From: Limnoglobus roseus
GTDB taxonomy: Bacteria > Planctomycetota > Planctomycetia > Gemmatales > Gemmataceae
Reading direction: 5' to 3'
Length of the DNA: 64,000 bases
Assembly: GCF_008254045.1 (NCBI RefSeq)
Contig: NZ_CP042425.1
Coordinates: 7,640,163-7,704,162, forward strand
The position numbers and the translations under genes are program-made. Shown here piece by piece: positions 35,145-44,180 of this stretch; the first letter of the stretch is position 1, and every line of letters starts with the position of its first letter. The notes below the pieces were generated by a model that saw nothing but the letters and a program-made list of their open reading frames with translations, searched no databases and was not told the DNA's origin.

Positions 35145-35231
35145 CGTGGCTCGCAAGCCCATCCTTCCGCTTCGTGCGGAAGACTGTAGTGGGATCCGAA
35201 AGACGGGTGTGAGGCTCCCACGATTTTCTTT
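35145..35231 (+). ncRNA. Candidate structured small RNA
   Basis: Three hairpins in a row over ~87 nt. The first is GGCT-CGCA-AGCC at 35148-35159. The second is a 7-bp stem CTTCCGC/GCGGAAG around TTCGT at 35164-35182. The third is GTGGGA/TCCCAC at 35189-35194 and 35216-35221, followed by GATTTTCTTT, a terminator-like end. An AT-rich TTTTTAAAATA lies just upstream. No coding frame of the expected composition overlaps it. It matches no RNA family I can name from memory (not 4.5S, tmRNA or RNase P). Confidence 0.4.
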
Positions 35232-35932
35232 AGCGGGTTCCTCAAACACGACTCACACGGCACAGGTGGAGGTTTTTCGTTTCCTCTCGGCACCTACGCC
35301 GACACTTCTTTTTTTCCGTCTCGTACTTTTTTCGCAGCCACTGTTGCAAACCCGAAACACGTAAGCGATTCAGGCGAACTTCGGCCGGAAATTTTCCCCG
35401 CGGCGGCGAAGAAGGAACCCCTTGACCCCTCAACAGCCCTGCCGTGGAGGTGGTGAATTCTGCCTTGCAAAATCGGCAAAATCGAACAAACCCTCGGTGC
35501 CAGTGGGGTGTCACCTGAGTGGTTTGGGGCTGATGTTGACTTATTCCCGGATCCGGTTAATCTATGCCGCAGCTAAGGAACATTCTGGTTCTGAGGGTTA
35601 GTCGAAATGCCCAGCTCAGTGACCTGCTTTCAGTTGTCCCTTACCTCTCTCTCTCGACCACTGACGGCGTCACGAATTTCTCCCAGAGTTCTCGCGTAAG
35701 GCTCGGTTGATCGTTCGATTTGTCCCAGACTAATTAGCACACACTGCCCCGCCGACTCGCAACCCCGTTGCGGTGTCCGACGGAGTATTGTCGAAGCCAC
35801 GGCCCCGAGGGTCGGCACGTCAGGCCGGGAATGGATTTCCGGCGAGACGCCACGGATGGCGATTCTGACGTTAAGCTCAGTGGTTCGGATCGCTTCCCCA
35901 CTCAGCACGCTGCCGACTTCGACGGCCTGGAC
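35232..35932. other. Gene-poor region with pyrimidine tracts and a 9-mer tandem repeat
   Basis: No supported gene. T/C-rich tracts at about 35307-35338 (including TTCTTTTTTTCC and ACTTTTTTC) stand out in a GC-rich genome. A direct tandem repeat GCAAAATCG-GCAAAATCG lies at 35467-35484. A minus-strand frame (35630-35971, TTG start) has third-position GC well below that of the real genes around it and is not called. The right part is probably the 5' leader of the metH transcript. Confidence 0.35.
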
Positions 35933-36017
35933 GGAAACCTGGGCAGGGATTCGCCGCAAACAGGTTTCCAAATTGAAACCGCGCCGCCTCGCATGATGTG
36001 AGTTGGCGCGGTTTTTT
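35933..36017 (+). promoter_or_regulatory. metH leader with attenuator-like competing stems
   Basis: Three mutually exclusive stems. Stem 1 pairs GGAAACCTG (35933-35941) with CAGGTTTCC (35961-35969), 9 bp. Stem 2 pairs GGTTTC (35963-35968) with GAAACC (35975-35980). Stem 3 pairs AAACCGCGCC (35976-35985) with GGCGCGGTTT (36005-36014), followed directly by more T, an intrinsic terminator. Stem 1 blocks stem 2, and stem 2 blocks stem 3. This is the anti-antiterminator, antiterminator, terminator order of riboswitch or attenuator leaders. metH starts 102 bp downstream. The sensing element was not identified. Confidence 0.6.
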
Positions 36018-36118
36018 TGTTTCCGCGAACCCGGTTCCGCCCGGAAGAATCGCTAAAGTATCCCAGCGGGCCTGTCAGCGTCAGGACGTACCCACCGGGT
36101 TCAGGAGTGCCCTCCATC

Positions 36119-39100
36119 ATGTCGAGCGATTCCCCGTTCCTACGACTGACCGACGATCGTGTCCTGATTCTCGACGGCGGCATGGGGACCAGCCTTCACA
36201 AGTACAAGCCGACCGACAAGGACTGGGGGTACGCCCCCAACGGCAAGTCGCTGATGAACCTGTCGGACGCCCTCGTTTACACCCATCCCGAGTGGATCAA
36301 GGAGATTCACCGCGGCTACTTCGCGGCCGGGTGCGACGCCGTCGAGACGAATACCTTCAACGCGAACGTCGTCGGCCTCAGCGAATTCGACTTGGTGCCG
36401 AAACTCGACGAGATCAATCGCCAGAACATCCGCTTGGCCCGCGAAGCGGCCGACGAGTTCAGTACGAAGACCCAACCGCGGTTCGTCGTCGGCAGCGTCG
36501 GCCCCGGCACGAAGATGCCGTCGCTGACCGACCCGGCCATCTACATCGACTTCGACACGATGGCCGAGGCGTACCGACCGCAGTTGCGCATCATGATCGA
36601 GGAACGGCTCGACGCCATCCTCATCGAGACGTGCTTCGACATCCTGCAAGCGAAGTGCGTGGCCATCACCGCCATCGAGGAGATGAAGCGCCTCGGCATC
36701 CGCATCCCTCTGATGGTGCAACTGACGATCATCGACGCCCGCCAGAAGATGCTTCCCGGCACCGACATTCCGACCGGCCTCGTGACGCTGGAACCGATCG
36801 ACGAGATCGACGTGATCGGAATGAACTGCGGCGTCGGCCCGGACCTGATGCTCGACGGCATCAAGCACCTCAGCCGGCACTGCAAGAAGAAGCTGAGCGT
36901 CCTGCCGAACGCCGGGTTGCCGGAGAATCGCAACGGTGAGACCTACTTCCCGCTCGACCCGGACGGCCTCGCCGACTGGCACGAGCGGTTCGTCAACGAG
37001 TTCGGCGTGAACATCATCGGCGGTTGTTGCGGTACGACGGCCGACCACTTGGCCGCGGTCGTGAAGCGTGTCGGCGGCAAGAAGCCAGCCCCACGGACGG
37101 TCACGTACCTGCCGATGGTGTCCAGTCTGCAAGGCTCGCAAGAACTCATCGTCGATCAGAAGCCCCTGCTCGTCGGCGAGCGGACGAACACCAACGGCTC
37201 GAAGAAGTTCAAGCAACTGCTGGAGAAGGACGACTGGCACGGCCTCGTCGAGATGGCCCAGGAGCAGGAGCGAGAAGGCGTTCACCTGCTCGACGTGTGC
37301 GTCGATTACGTCGGCCGCGACGGCGTGCAGGACATGAAGGAAGTCATCAAGCGGTACAACGCCGTGCTGACCAAGCCGCTCATGCTCGACAGCACCGAAG
37401 TGCCGGTGATCGAGGCGGCGTTGAAGTTGTGCAGCGGCAAGACGGTCATCAACAGCATCAACCTGGAAGACGGCCGCAAGACGCTCGACCCGAAGACGAT
37501 CCTCGCGAAAAAGTACGGGGCCGGCCTCGTCGCGCTGACCATCGACGAGAAGGGCCAAGCCGACACGGCCGAGTGGAAGTTCGAAGTCGCGAAGCGCATG
37601 TACGACATCGTCGTCCACGAGTACGGCATCCCGCCGACGGACCTGATGTTCGACACGCTCGTCTTCCCGCTGTCCACCGGACAGGAGCAGACCCGAAAGA
37701 GCGCCATCGCCACGCTCGAGTCGATCCGCCTCATCAAGCAGCACCTGCCGGGGGCGCTCACGCACCTCGGCCTGTCGAACTGCTCGTTCGGCCTCAACCC
37801 GTACACGCGGCAAGTGCTGAACTCCGTCTACCTGCACTACGCCATCGAGTACGGCCTCGACTCGGCGATTCTGCACGCGGCCAAGATCATGCCACTGGCC
37901 AGCATCGACGAAAAGGGGAAGGAACTCTGCCGCCGCCTGCTGTTCGACGAGCGCAAGTTCGACGAAGCCGGCAACTGCGTTGAAGACCCGTTGCAGATGC
38001 TCATCGAGCACTACGCCGACAAGAAGGGCGTGAAGAAGGAAGCGCAGTCGCTCGGCGAGAGTGCCGAGGAGCGGCTGAAGCAGGCAATCATTCAGGGTCG
38101 TCGGGAATCGCTCATCGCCGACCTCGACCTGGCCCGCGAGAAGCACTCGCCCATCGACATCATCAACAAGATTCTGCTCGACGGCATGAAGGTCGTCGGC
38201 GAACTCTTCGGCAGCGGGCAAATGCAACTGCCGTTCGTGCTGCAATCGGCCGAAGTGATGAAGGCCGCCGTGGCGTACCTCGAACCGTTCATGGAGAAGG
38301 CCGACGGCCAGGAAAAGGGCAAAATCGTCCTCGCCACCGTGAAGGGGGACGTTCACGACATCGGCAAGAACCTCGTGGACATCATCCTCACGAACAACGG
38401 GTACAAGGTCTTCAACATCGGCATCAAGCAGCCGGTGGACGCGATGATCGCCGAGTTCCAGAAACAGAACGCCGACGCCATCGGCATGAGCGGCCTGCTC
38501 GTGAAATCGACCGTCATCATGAAGGAAGACCTCGGCACGCTGAACGAGCGCGGGCTGAAGCCGCCGGTGATCCTCGGCGGGGCGGCGCTCAACCGGCGGT
38601 ACGTCGAGCAAGACCTGAGCCGCCTCTACAAGGGGCCGGTCTTCTACGGCGAAGACGCCTTCGACGGCCTGCGGATCATGGACAAGATCGTCTTCCAGAA
38701 GCAACGGGCGAAGGCGAGTGCGGCCGTCGGCTACGTCGACGCGGGTGCACAATCGACGCTCGTCGAGCCGACCGAGGACATCGAAACCGCGCCGCCGGTT
38801 TCGCGGCCGCCGATCGACCTGCCGCCGCGTGCGCCGAACTTGCCGAAGGCCCCGGACATTCCGAAGCCGCCGTTCCTCGGCACGCGAACCGCGACCGACG
38901 TGCCGATGTCGGCGGTGTTCCCGTACTTGAACGAACTGACGCTGTTCAGCACGCAGTGGGGCTTCGTGAAGGGCGGCGTCGATCCGAAGGTGTACGCTCA
39001 ACAAATCGAGACAACGGCCCGCCCGGCACTCGCGCGGCTGAAAACTCTGTGCCTGTCCGAGAACGTCCTGAGGCCGGCCGCCACCTACGGCTTCTTCCGC

Positions 39101-39679
39101 GCGGCGGCCGACGGGCAAACGCTGAACGTGTACGCCGAGGACGGCCGCACGGTGTTGCAATCGTTCACCTTCCCGCGGCAGGACTTCGGCGACTTCCTCT
39201 GCCTCAGCGACTACGTCGAACCGTTGCACGAGGGCATGCCCATCGACTTCGTCGGCATGATGGCGGTGACGGTCGGCCACGAGGTCACGAAGGTGTGCAA
39301 CGACCTGCGGGCGGCAAACAAGTACCAGGACTACCTCTTCCTCCACGGCCTCGGGGTCGAGTCGGCGGAAGCGTTCGCCGAGTTCTTCCACCGCCGCATC
39401 CGGGCCGAGTGGGGCATCGGTGCGAAGGACTCGCCGACAATCCAGAAGCTGTTCAAGGGCCACTACCGCGGCCGCCGGTACGCCTTCGGCTACCCCGCCT
39501 GCCCGCACCTGGAAGACCAAACGGGGCTGTTCAAGTTGATTGACCCGACGCGCGTCGGCATCACGCTGACCGAACAGTTCCTGTTGGAGCCGGAGCAATC
39601 GACGACGGCGATCGTCTTCCACCACCCGAACGCGAAGTACTTCAACGTGAAGCGCGGCGGCGAAGTGGAGTTCGAATGA
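36119..39679 (+). CDS. metH: Cobalamin-dependent methionine synthase
   Basis: 1186 aa from the ATG at 36119 with AGGAG ahead, close to the usual ~1230. All four modules are present. The homocysteine-binding barrel has zinc cysteines in MNCGVGPD (~237) and GGCCGTTADH (~301-310). The pterin (methyl-THF) domain begins at LVGERTNTNGSKKFK (~351). The cobalamin domain has DVHDIGKNL (~743), whose His is the lower ligand of B12. The AdoMet reactivation domain (~920 to the end) includes FGYPACPHLEDQ. A proline-rich linker at ~885-920 joins the last two modules. It methylates homocysteine; metK is 3.2 kb downstream. Confidence 0.97.
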   Translation: MSSDSPFLRLTDDRVLILDGGMGTSLHKYKPTDKDWGYAPNGKSLMNLSDALVYTHPEWIKEIHRGYFAAGCDAVETNTFNANVVGLSEFDLVPKLDEINRQNIRLAREAADEFSTKTQPRFVVGSVGPGTKMPSLTDPAIYIDFDTMAEAYRPQLRIMIEERLDAILIETCFDILQAKCVAITAIEEMKRLGIRIPLMVQLTIIDARQKMLPGTDIPTGLVTLEPIDEIDVIGMNCGVGPDLMLDGIKHLSRHCKKKLSVLPNAGLPENRNGETYFPLDPDGLADWHERFVNEFGVNIIGGCCGTTADHLAAVVKRVGGKKPAPRTVTYLPMVSSLQGSQELIVDQKPLLVGERTNTNGSKKFKQLLEKDDWHGLVEMAQEQEREGVHLLDVCVDYVGRDGVQDMKEVIKRYNAVLTKPLMLDSTEVPVIEAALKLCSGKTVINSINLEDGRKTLDPKTILAKKYGAGLVALTIDEKGQADTAEWKFEVAKRMYDIVVHEYGIPPTDLMFDTLVFPLSTGQEQTRKSAIATLESIRLIKQHLPGALTHLGLSNCSFGLNPYTRQVLNSVYLHYAIEYGLDSAILHAAKIMPLASIDEKGKELCRRLLFDERKFDEAGNCVEDPLQMLIEHYADKKGVKKEAQSLGESAEERLKQAIIQGRRESLIADLDLAREKHSPIDIINKILLDGMKVVGELFGSGQMQLPFVLQSAEVMKAAVAYLEPFMEKADGQEKGKIVLATVKGDVHDIGKNLVDIILTNNGYKVFNIGIKQPVDAMIAEFQKQNADAIGMSGLLVKSTVIMKEDLGTLNERGLKPPVILGGAALNRRYVEQDLSRLYKGPVFYGEDAFDGLRIMDKIVFQKQRAKASAAVGYVDAGAQSTLVEPTEDIETAPPVSRPPIDLPPRAPNLPKAPDIPKPPFLGTRTATDVPMSAVFPYLNELTLFSTQWGFVKGGVDPKVYAQQIETTARPALARLKTLCLSENVLRPAATYGFFRAAADGQTLNVYAEDGRTVLQSFTFPRQDFGDFLCLSDYVEPLHEGMPIDFVGMMAVTVGHEVTKVCNDLRAANKYQDYLFLHGLGVESAEAFAEFFHRRIRAEWGIGAKDSPTIQKLFKGHYRGRRYAFGYPACPHLEDQTGLFKLIDPTRVGITLTEQFLLEPEQSTTAIVFHHPNAKYFNVKRGGEVEFE

Positions 39680-39684
39680 TTTTG

Positions 39685-39755
39685 GCGAGCGGCCCGGCGT
39701 AAGCGGACGGTGTCTCGGTCTGAGAGACACGGCCCGCTTACGCCGGGCCGCTCGC
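39685..39755. repeat. Dispersed palindrome, copy C
   Basis: Arms at 39685-39716 and 39724-39755 share the GGCCCG-GCGTAAG-CGGGCC core of copies A and B, but the left arm has decayed to CGGACG at one end (two mismatches). It lies between metH and the ABC transporter gene, which read in the same direction. It is the only copy seen here that does not sit between convergent genes. Confidence 0.88.
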
Positions 39756-39836
39756 TTTGAGTCGGCAAGTGGTGACAACTTCCCGATCCTGTTCTAAACT
39801 TGCCACCGACTCCGCCCCCGCCGGTGAACAGCCTTC

Positions 39837-40688
39837 ATGTCCGACGCGGCCATCCACATCAAGAGTCTCCGCGTGCAGTACGGCCGGTTCACGGCCGTCG
39901 ATAACCTCGACCTCGAAATCCGCAAGGGCGAACTCTTCGGCCTCCTCGGGCCGAACGGGGCGGGCAAGAGCACGACCATCCGCGTCCTGATCGGCCAACG
40001 GCGACCGACCGGCGGCAGCGTCAGCGTCCTCGGGCACGACGTCGTTCGCGAGTGGGCACGGATCAAACCGCTGTTCGGCTACGTGCCGGACCGCGAGAAC
40101 CACTTCGAAGAGTTCACCGGCAACCGTAACCTCGAATTCTTCGCCGAACTGTACGGCGTGCCGCGATTGCGAGTCCGCGAGTGCCTGGAGATGGTCGAAC
40201 TCGAAGAGGCCGGCAACACCCTCGTCCGCGGGTACTCGCTCGGCATGAGGCGGAAGCTCTTGCTCGCGCGGGCACTGCTCCACAACCCGCGGGTGCTGTA
40301 CCTTGACGAGCCGACGGCCAACCTCGACGTCCACTCGGCCGAGGTCGTCCACCGCATCCTCCGGGAGCGGGTCTCGCAAGGGGCGACGGTGGTGCTGACG
40401 ACGCACGACATGGACGAGGTCGAGAAAATCTGCGACCGCGTCGGCATCGTCTGCAAGGGGAAGCTCGTCGCGCTCGACTCGCCGCTTGCGCTCAAGCAGC
40501 GGCACACCGAGCGCCAGACCGACGTGATCCTCGCGACCGGCGAACGGCGGACGTTCGACATGGACCGCGACGCGGACCGGCAGGCGCTTGCGGACTTGGT
40601 TCGTGCCGGCGCGACGGCCAGCCTCCAGACGCGGGAGTTCGACTTCCACGCCACGTTCCTCAAACTCACCGGGCAGGCCTTCGAGTGA
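39837..40688 (+). CDS. ABC transporter ATP-binding protein
   Basis: 283 aa. Walker A is GPNGAGKST. The signature is YSLGMRRKLLLARAL in place of LSGGQ, Walker B is VLYLDEPTANLD, and the switch His is in TTHDMDEVE. The architecture matches the single-domain ATPases of ABC-2 exporters (CcmA/NatA group). It pairs with the permease gene that starts within its stop codon (TGATG overlap). Substrate unknown; an exporter of a lipid, polymer or drug is usual for this class. Confidence 0.93.
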   Translation: MSDAAIHIKSLRVQYGRFTAVDNLDLEIRKGELFGLLGPNGAGKSTTIRVLIGQRRPTGGSVSVLGHDVVREWARIKPLFGYVPDRENHFEEFTGNRNLEFFAELYGVPRLRVRECLEMVELEEAGNTLVRGYSLGMRRKLLLARALLHNPRVLYLDEPTANLDVHSAEVVHRILRERVSQGATVVLTTHDMDEVEKICDRVGIVCKGKLVALDSPLALKQRHTERQTDVILATGERRTFDMDRDADRQALADLVRAGATASLQTREFDFHATFLKLTGQAFE

Positions 40689-41941
40689 TGCGCTTCTACA
40701 TCCTCCGCGCCCTGGTTCTGAAGGAACTGCACCGGCACGCGGCCAACCGCGGCGGTATCGCCCTCGGCCTGTTGCTGATCGCGGCGGCGGTCATGCTGTC
40801 GGTGTTCAACCCGGCCGGGTTCGGCGGCGGCGGCAGTTCCGCGACCGAGGCGGCCAGCACGAGCGTGGTCGGCGGCGTCCAACACTGCTTCGTCTGCTAC
40901 ACCCGCGAAAACTCGGACGTGATCCCGCCGCTCGTGGCCCACCTCGAAAAGACCGTGCCCCCGGAACTCCGCCAGCGGGTCCGGCTCCGCGAGATGAACG
41001 CGGACCGCATCAAGGAAGGCGTTTACTACCAGCCGGGCGTGGCGAGCATTCGGTTGAATGCGTACACCGCCGGCGGCCAGCCGCACTTGCGGATCGACGT
41101 CTTCCACCCGCCCGGCGACGCGGCCGCGATGGCCCCGTTCGAAAACTGGCTCTGGCGGGAGATGCGGGTCGGCCTTCAGGAGATCGCGGAACAGAAGCTG
41201 AAGGCGCTCAAGGTGACGAACGCCAACCTGCCGCCGATCGTGGCAGAGAACGACGACCTGTGGGCCGTGCGCGAATCCTTCGCCGCCCTCCGCCGCGATG
41301 CGGACGAGTGGCACGCGGGTATCGTGCCGGAGGTGCAGATCACGCGGGAAGGACTCGGCGGCCAAACGCTGGAACTGCGATCGGCCATCGCGACTGCGCT
41401 GGTGGTGTTCGCACTCTACTTCGCCTGCGTATACCTGCTCCCGACGCTGAACTGCGAGGAGCGCGAGCGCGGCGTACTCCTCGCGCAAGCCCTCTCGCCG
41501 GCGTCGCCGGCCGAAATCCTGATGGCGAAGTTCCTGTTCTACCCGGTCCTCGGTGGAGCGCTCGCGGCCGTCATCGCGGGCATCTACAAGCCGGCGGTGC
41601 TCTCGACGCTGTTCTTCTGGTCCGGTCTGTTCACCGTCGCGGCCGGGTTCCTCGGCATCGGCATGACCATCGCCACCCTCGCAAAGACGCAACGGGCCGC
41701 CTTCATGGGGGCGATGTGCTACCTGCTCTCGGTGTCGCTGGTGCTGGTCATCTGTTCGACCAACGGCATTCCGTTCGTCTCGAACCTTGCCCTGGAATAC
41801 CACGTCCCGCGCGTCCTGCACGCCTCGCTCTCGGGAAGCGTTCACAGTGTTCACTGGCTGCACCTCCTCGCGGCGATGGCCCTGGCCGCGTTTTGGCTGG
41901 TGACGGCGGGGTGGCTCTTCAAGCGGCGCGGCTGGCAGTAA
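40688..41941 (+). CDS. ABC-2 type permease with a large extracytoplasmic insert
   Basis: 417 aa. The ATG at 40688 overlaps the ATPase stop. The first transmembrane helix (RGGIALGLLLIAAAVMLSVF) is followed by a ~200-aa soluble loop (residues ~45-235, for example IVAENDDLWAVRESFAALRR). A cluster of about five to six helices follows (TALVVFALYFACVYLLPTL onward). This layout is that of ABC-2 / NatB-like export permeases. RERGVLLAQALSPASPAEIL is the conserved cytoplasmic coupling segment. It forms an exporter with the preceding ATPase. Confidence 0.88.
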   Translation: MRFYILRALVLKELHRHAANRGGIALGLLLIAAAVMLSVFNPAGFGGGGSSATEAASTSVVGGVQHCFVCYTRENSDVIPPLVAHLEKTVPPELRQRVRLREMNADRIKEGVYYQPGVASIRLNAYTAGGQPHLRIDVFHPPGDAAAMAPFENWLWREMRVGLQEIAEQKLKALKVTNANLPPIVAENDDLWAVRESFAALRRDADEWHAGIVPEVQITREGLGGQTLELRSAIATALVVFALYFACVYLLPTLNCEERERGVLLAQALSPASPAEILMAKFLFYPVLGGALAAVIAGIYKPAVLSTLFFWSGLFTVAAGFLGIGMTIATLAKTQRAAFMGAMCYLLSVSLVLVICSTNGIPFVSNLALEYHVPRVLHASLSGSVHSVHWLHLLAAMALAAFWLVTAGWLFKRRGWQ

Positions 41942-42106
41942 AACTGGCAGAACCCAGCCAGTTCGCTCAAGTCTTGAAATTGCCCAAACCTTATCAGCCG
42001 GAATTTCTTTTCCCCTTTCGCACTCGTCCCACTCAACTTTAACTTCTCAAGCTGTTCAAATACCCTAAACTACCGATCAGGGTATTCTCCCGATCCGAGG
42101 GCAACC

Positions 42107-42718
42107 ATGTACAGTCTGATCATGATGGCCGCAGTGGCCTCTGCTAGTGATACGTCGGCCTTCCACTGGCACCGTCACGGTTGCTCCGGGTGTTACGGTT
42201 CGACCGTCGTTTTCGCGGCCCGACCGGCCCCGGTTGTGTACTCCGTTGGATGTTACGGCACGCCCGGGTACGTCGTGGGCGGATGGCAAAGTTACCACGG
42301 TTGTGCTGGCTGTACGGGCAGCTGTAGCGGGTGGGGCCCGTCGTTCTACTCGGCCCCGGTCTTCGTAGGCGATTGCGGCGCGTGCTATTCCGCCGTCGCC
42401 ACCCCCACGGCAACGCCGGGGGCCTCACCATCGAGCGGTGTCGCCAACATTAAGATCGAACTCCCGGCTGATGCGAAGCTCGTCGTTGACGGCCAAACCG
42501 TGCCGGGGGCAGGAACGGTTCGCAGCTTCGCCACACCGAAACTGCCCGCCGGAAAGTCGTTTGTCTACGAAATGAAGGCGGAAACGATCGTTGACGGAAT
42601 CACAGTCCAGGAAGATTTAAAAGTGGTGGTCCACGCGGGCGACCAGCTTGAGAAATCGTTCCCGAAATTGCTCGCCGCCGCGAGGAAGGAATCGCCCACG
42701 GAAGTTGCCCGAAAATAA
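42107..42718 (+). CDS. TIGR03000-domain planctomycete protein with Cys/Gly/Tyr-rich N-terminus
   Basis: 203 aa. The short N-terminus MYSLIMMAAVASASDTSA may be a signal peptide. Residues ~20-95 are rich in Cys, Gly and Tyr (HGCSGCYGS, SYHGCAGCTGSCSGWG). The C-terminal ~80 residues carry the TIGR03000 signature: IKIELPADAKLVVDGQTVPG, then TPKLPAGKSFVYEMKAE. TIGR03000 is essentially restricted to planctomycetes, where such proteins occur in many copies; the role is unknown, possibly in the cell surface. It has its own terminator. Confidence 0.88.
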   Translation: MYSLIMMAAVASASDTSAFHWHRHGCSGCYGSTVVFAARPAPVVYSVGCYGTPGYVVGGWQSYHGCAGCTGSCSGWGPSFYSAPVFVGDCGACYSAVATPTATPGASPSSGVANIKIELPADAKLVVDGQTVPGAGTVRSFATPKLPAGKSFVYEMKAETIVDGITVQEDLKVVVHAGDQLEKSFPKLLAAARKESPTEVARK

Positions 42719-42736
42719 TGGACCCTGTTCCGGGGG

Positions 42737-42775
42737 CGGCGGGGTTGGGGTGGAGCCCCGGCCCCGCCGTTTTTT
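42737..42775 (+). terminator. Intrinsic terminator after the TIGR03000 gene
   Basis: The stem CGGCGGGG (42737-42744) with CCCCGCCG (42762-42769) is immediately followed by six T. The loop holds further G-rich/C-rich pairing (GGGG with CCCC). It starts 18 bp after the stop codon. Confidence 0.88.
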
Positions 42776-42908
42776 GTCCTGCCTCAAGTACCCGGACAGT
42801 TCCGGTCGAAAGGGATGGTGGGGTTCTGTTCCCAACACGCCGGTTCGGCTAAAATAATCGACGTGTTGTCTGCCAGGACAGCGATACAAGGACCAGGAGA
42901 GGCCGACC

Positions 42909-44165
42909 GTGACTGCCGCACGTTATCTGTTTACCAGTGAATCCGTTTCGAAGGGCCACCCGGACAAGGTGGCCGACCAAATCAGCGATGCCGTTCTCGA
43001 CTTCTGTTTGACACACGACCCGATGAGCCGGGTGGCCTGCGAAACGCTCGTCACCACCGACCACTGCACCGTGGCCGGCGAAATCACCACGAAGGCCCCG
43101 CTGACGCGGAAGGTCGTGGACGCCCTCGTGCGCGATGTCGTGACCGACATCGGCTACGTGGCGAAGGACGACAAGGAGCGGGAAGAGATCGGCTTCACGG
43201 CCGACGCGGTACAGGTGAACTGCCTGATCCACTCGCAATCGCCGCACATCAGCCAGGGCGTGGATGTGGGCGGGGCCGGCGACCAGGGCATGATGTTCGG
43301 CTTCGCATGCGACGAAACGCCGACGCTGATGCCGCTGCCAATCGACCTGTCGCACCGCCTCGTGGCCAAGCACGCAGAGATGCGGAAGTCGAAGTCGCCG
43401 ATCGCGTGGCTGCGGCCCGACGCCAAGAGCCAGGTGACGGTCGAGTACAACCCGGACGGCACGCCGAACCGGATTCACACCGTCGTCCTCAGCACGCAAC
43501 ACGATTCGACAGCGATGAGCCGGGCTGACTACTTCTCGGACGACGCCCGCCATCAGATTATCAAGGAACTGATCCTGCCAGTGCTGAAGGCCGACCGCCC
43601 GGATCTGATTAAGGGCGAACTCGTGATGGTCGTGCCGGGGTCGTCGCCGAAGCTGGGGGCGAACGACATCGCCTGCCACATCAACCCGACCGGCGCGTTC
43701 CTGACCGGCGGCCCGCACGGCGACTGCGGCCTGACCGGGCGGAAGATTATCGTGGACACCTACGGCGGCCGCGGCCGGCACGGCGGCGGGGCGTTCAGCG
43801 GCAAGGACCCGACCAAGGTGGACCGCAGTGCCGCCTACGTCTGCCGGTACATCGCCAAGAACATCGTGGCCGCGAAGTTGGCCCGCGAGTGCGAGGTGCA
43901 ACTCAGCTACGCCATCGGCTACCCGGATCCGCTGAACATCTGGGTGAACACGAACAAGACGACGGCCCCCGGCGTGACCGACGAGAAGTTGGTCGGCCTG
44001 ATCCGCGAGCACTTCAAGCTGACGCCGAAGGGGATCATCGAAACACTCGACCTGCGTCGACCGATCTACCGCGCGACCGCCGCCCACGGCCACTTCGGCC
44101 GCGACGGTTTCCCGTGGGAAAAGACCGACAAGGTTGAAGCCCTGCGGCGTGCCGCGGGAGTGTAA
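42909..44165 (+). CDS. metK: S-adenosylmethionine synthetase
   Basis: 418 aa from a GTG at 42909, with AGGAGAGG ten bases upstream. Family landmarks are SESVSKGHPDKVADQISDAV at the N-terminus, GAGDQGMMFGFACDETP (the GAGDQG motif), and GGRGRHGGGAFSGKDPTKVD near the middle (P-loop-like GGGAFSGKD). It makes SAM from methionine and ATP and so follows MetH in the cycle. A TAAAAT at 42850-42855 may be part of a promoter. Downstream is palindrome copy D between convergent genes. Confidence 0.97.
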   Translation: MTAARYLFTSESVSKGHPDKVADQISDAVLDFCLTHDPMSRVACETLVTTDHCTVAGEITTKAPLTRKVVDALVRDVVTDIGYVAKDDKEREEIGFTADAVQVNCLIHSQSPHISQGVDVGGAGDQGMMFGFACDETPTLMPLPIDLSHRLVAKHAEMRKSKSPIAWLRPDAKSQVTVEYNPDGTPNRIHTVVLSTQHDSTAMSRADYFSDDARHQIIKELILPVLKADRPDLIKGELVMVVPGSSPKLGANDIACHINPTGAFLTGGPHGDCGLTGRKIIVDTYGGRGRHGGGAFSGKDPTKVDRSAAYVCRYIAKNIVAAKLARECEVQLSYAIGYPDPLNIWVNTNKTTAPGVTDEKLVGLIREHFKLTPKGIIETLDLRRPIYRATAAHGHFGRDGFPWEKTDKVEALRRAAGV

Positions 44166-44180
44166 TGTAAGAATCAGTAA

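Noticed and set aside
35242..35514. 90-codon minus frame containing CRFCK
   Set aside because: It includes the T-rich tracts as poly-Lys/Glu and the tandem 9-mer as RFCRFC; composition unlike genes here, so considered non-coding.
35630..35971. 113-codon minus frame with TTG start upstream of metH
   Set aside because: Third-position GC is well below that of real genes here, there is no ribosome site or homology, and it overlaps the attenuator stems.
35790..35990. Possible cobalamin riboswitch (GGGAATGGATTTCCGGCGAG resembles part of the conserved core)
   Set aside because: The GTG/AA-TCC and CCACTG parts of the consensus do not line up; the resemblance is too short to name the aptamer without a covariance search.
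36140..39778. 1212-codon open frame on the minus strand across metH
   Set aside because: It is the antisense shadow of metH in GC-rich DNA; the plus strand encodes an unmistakable full-length MetH and the minus product is Arg/Val/Glu-rich without any motif.
40079..41863. 594-codon minus frame over the ABC transporter genes
   Set aside because: Antisense to a clear ATPase and permease pair; the product is a low-complexity Arg/Glu/Gln protein with no family signature.
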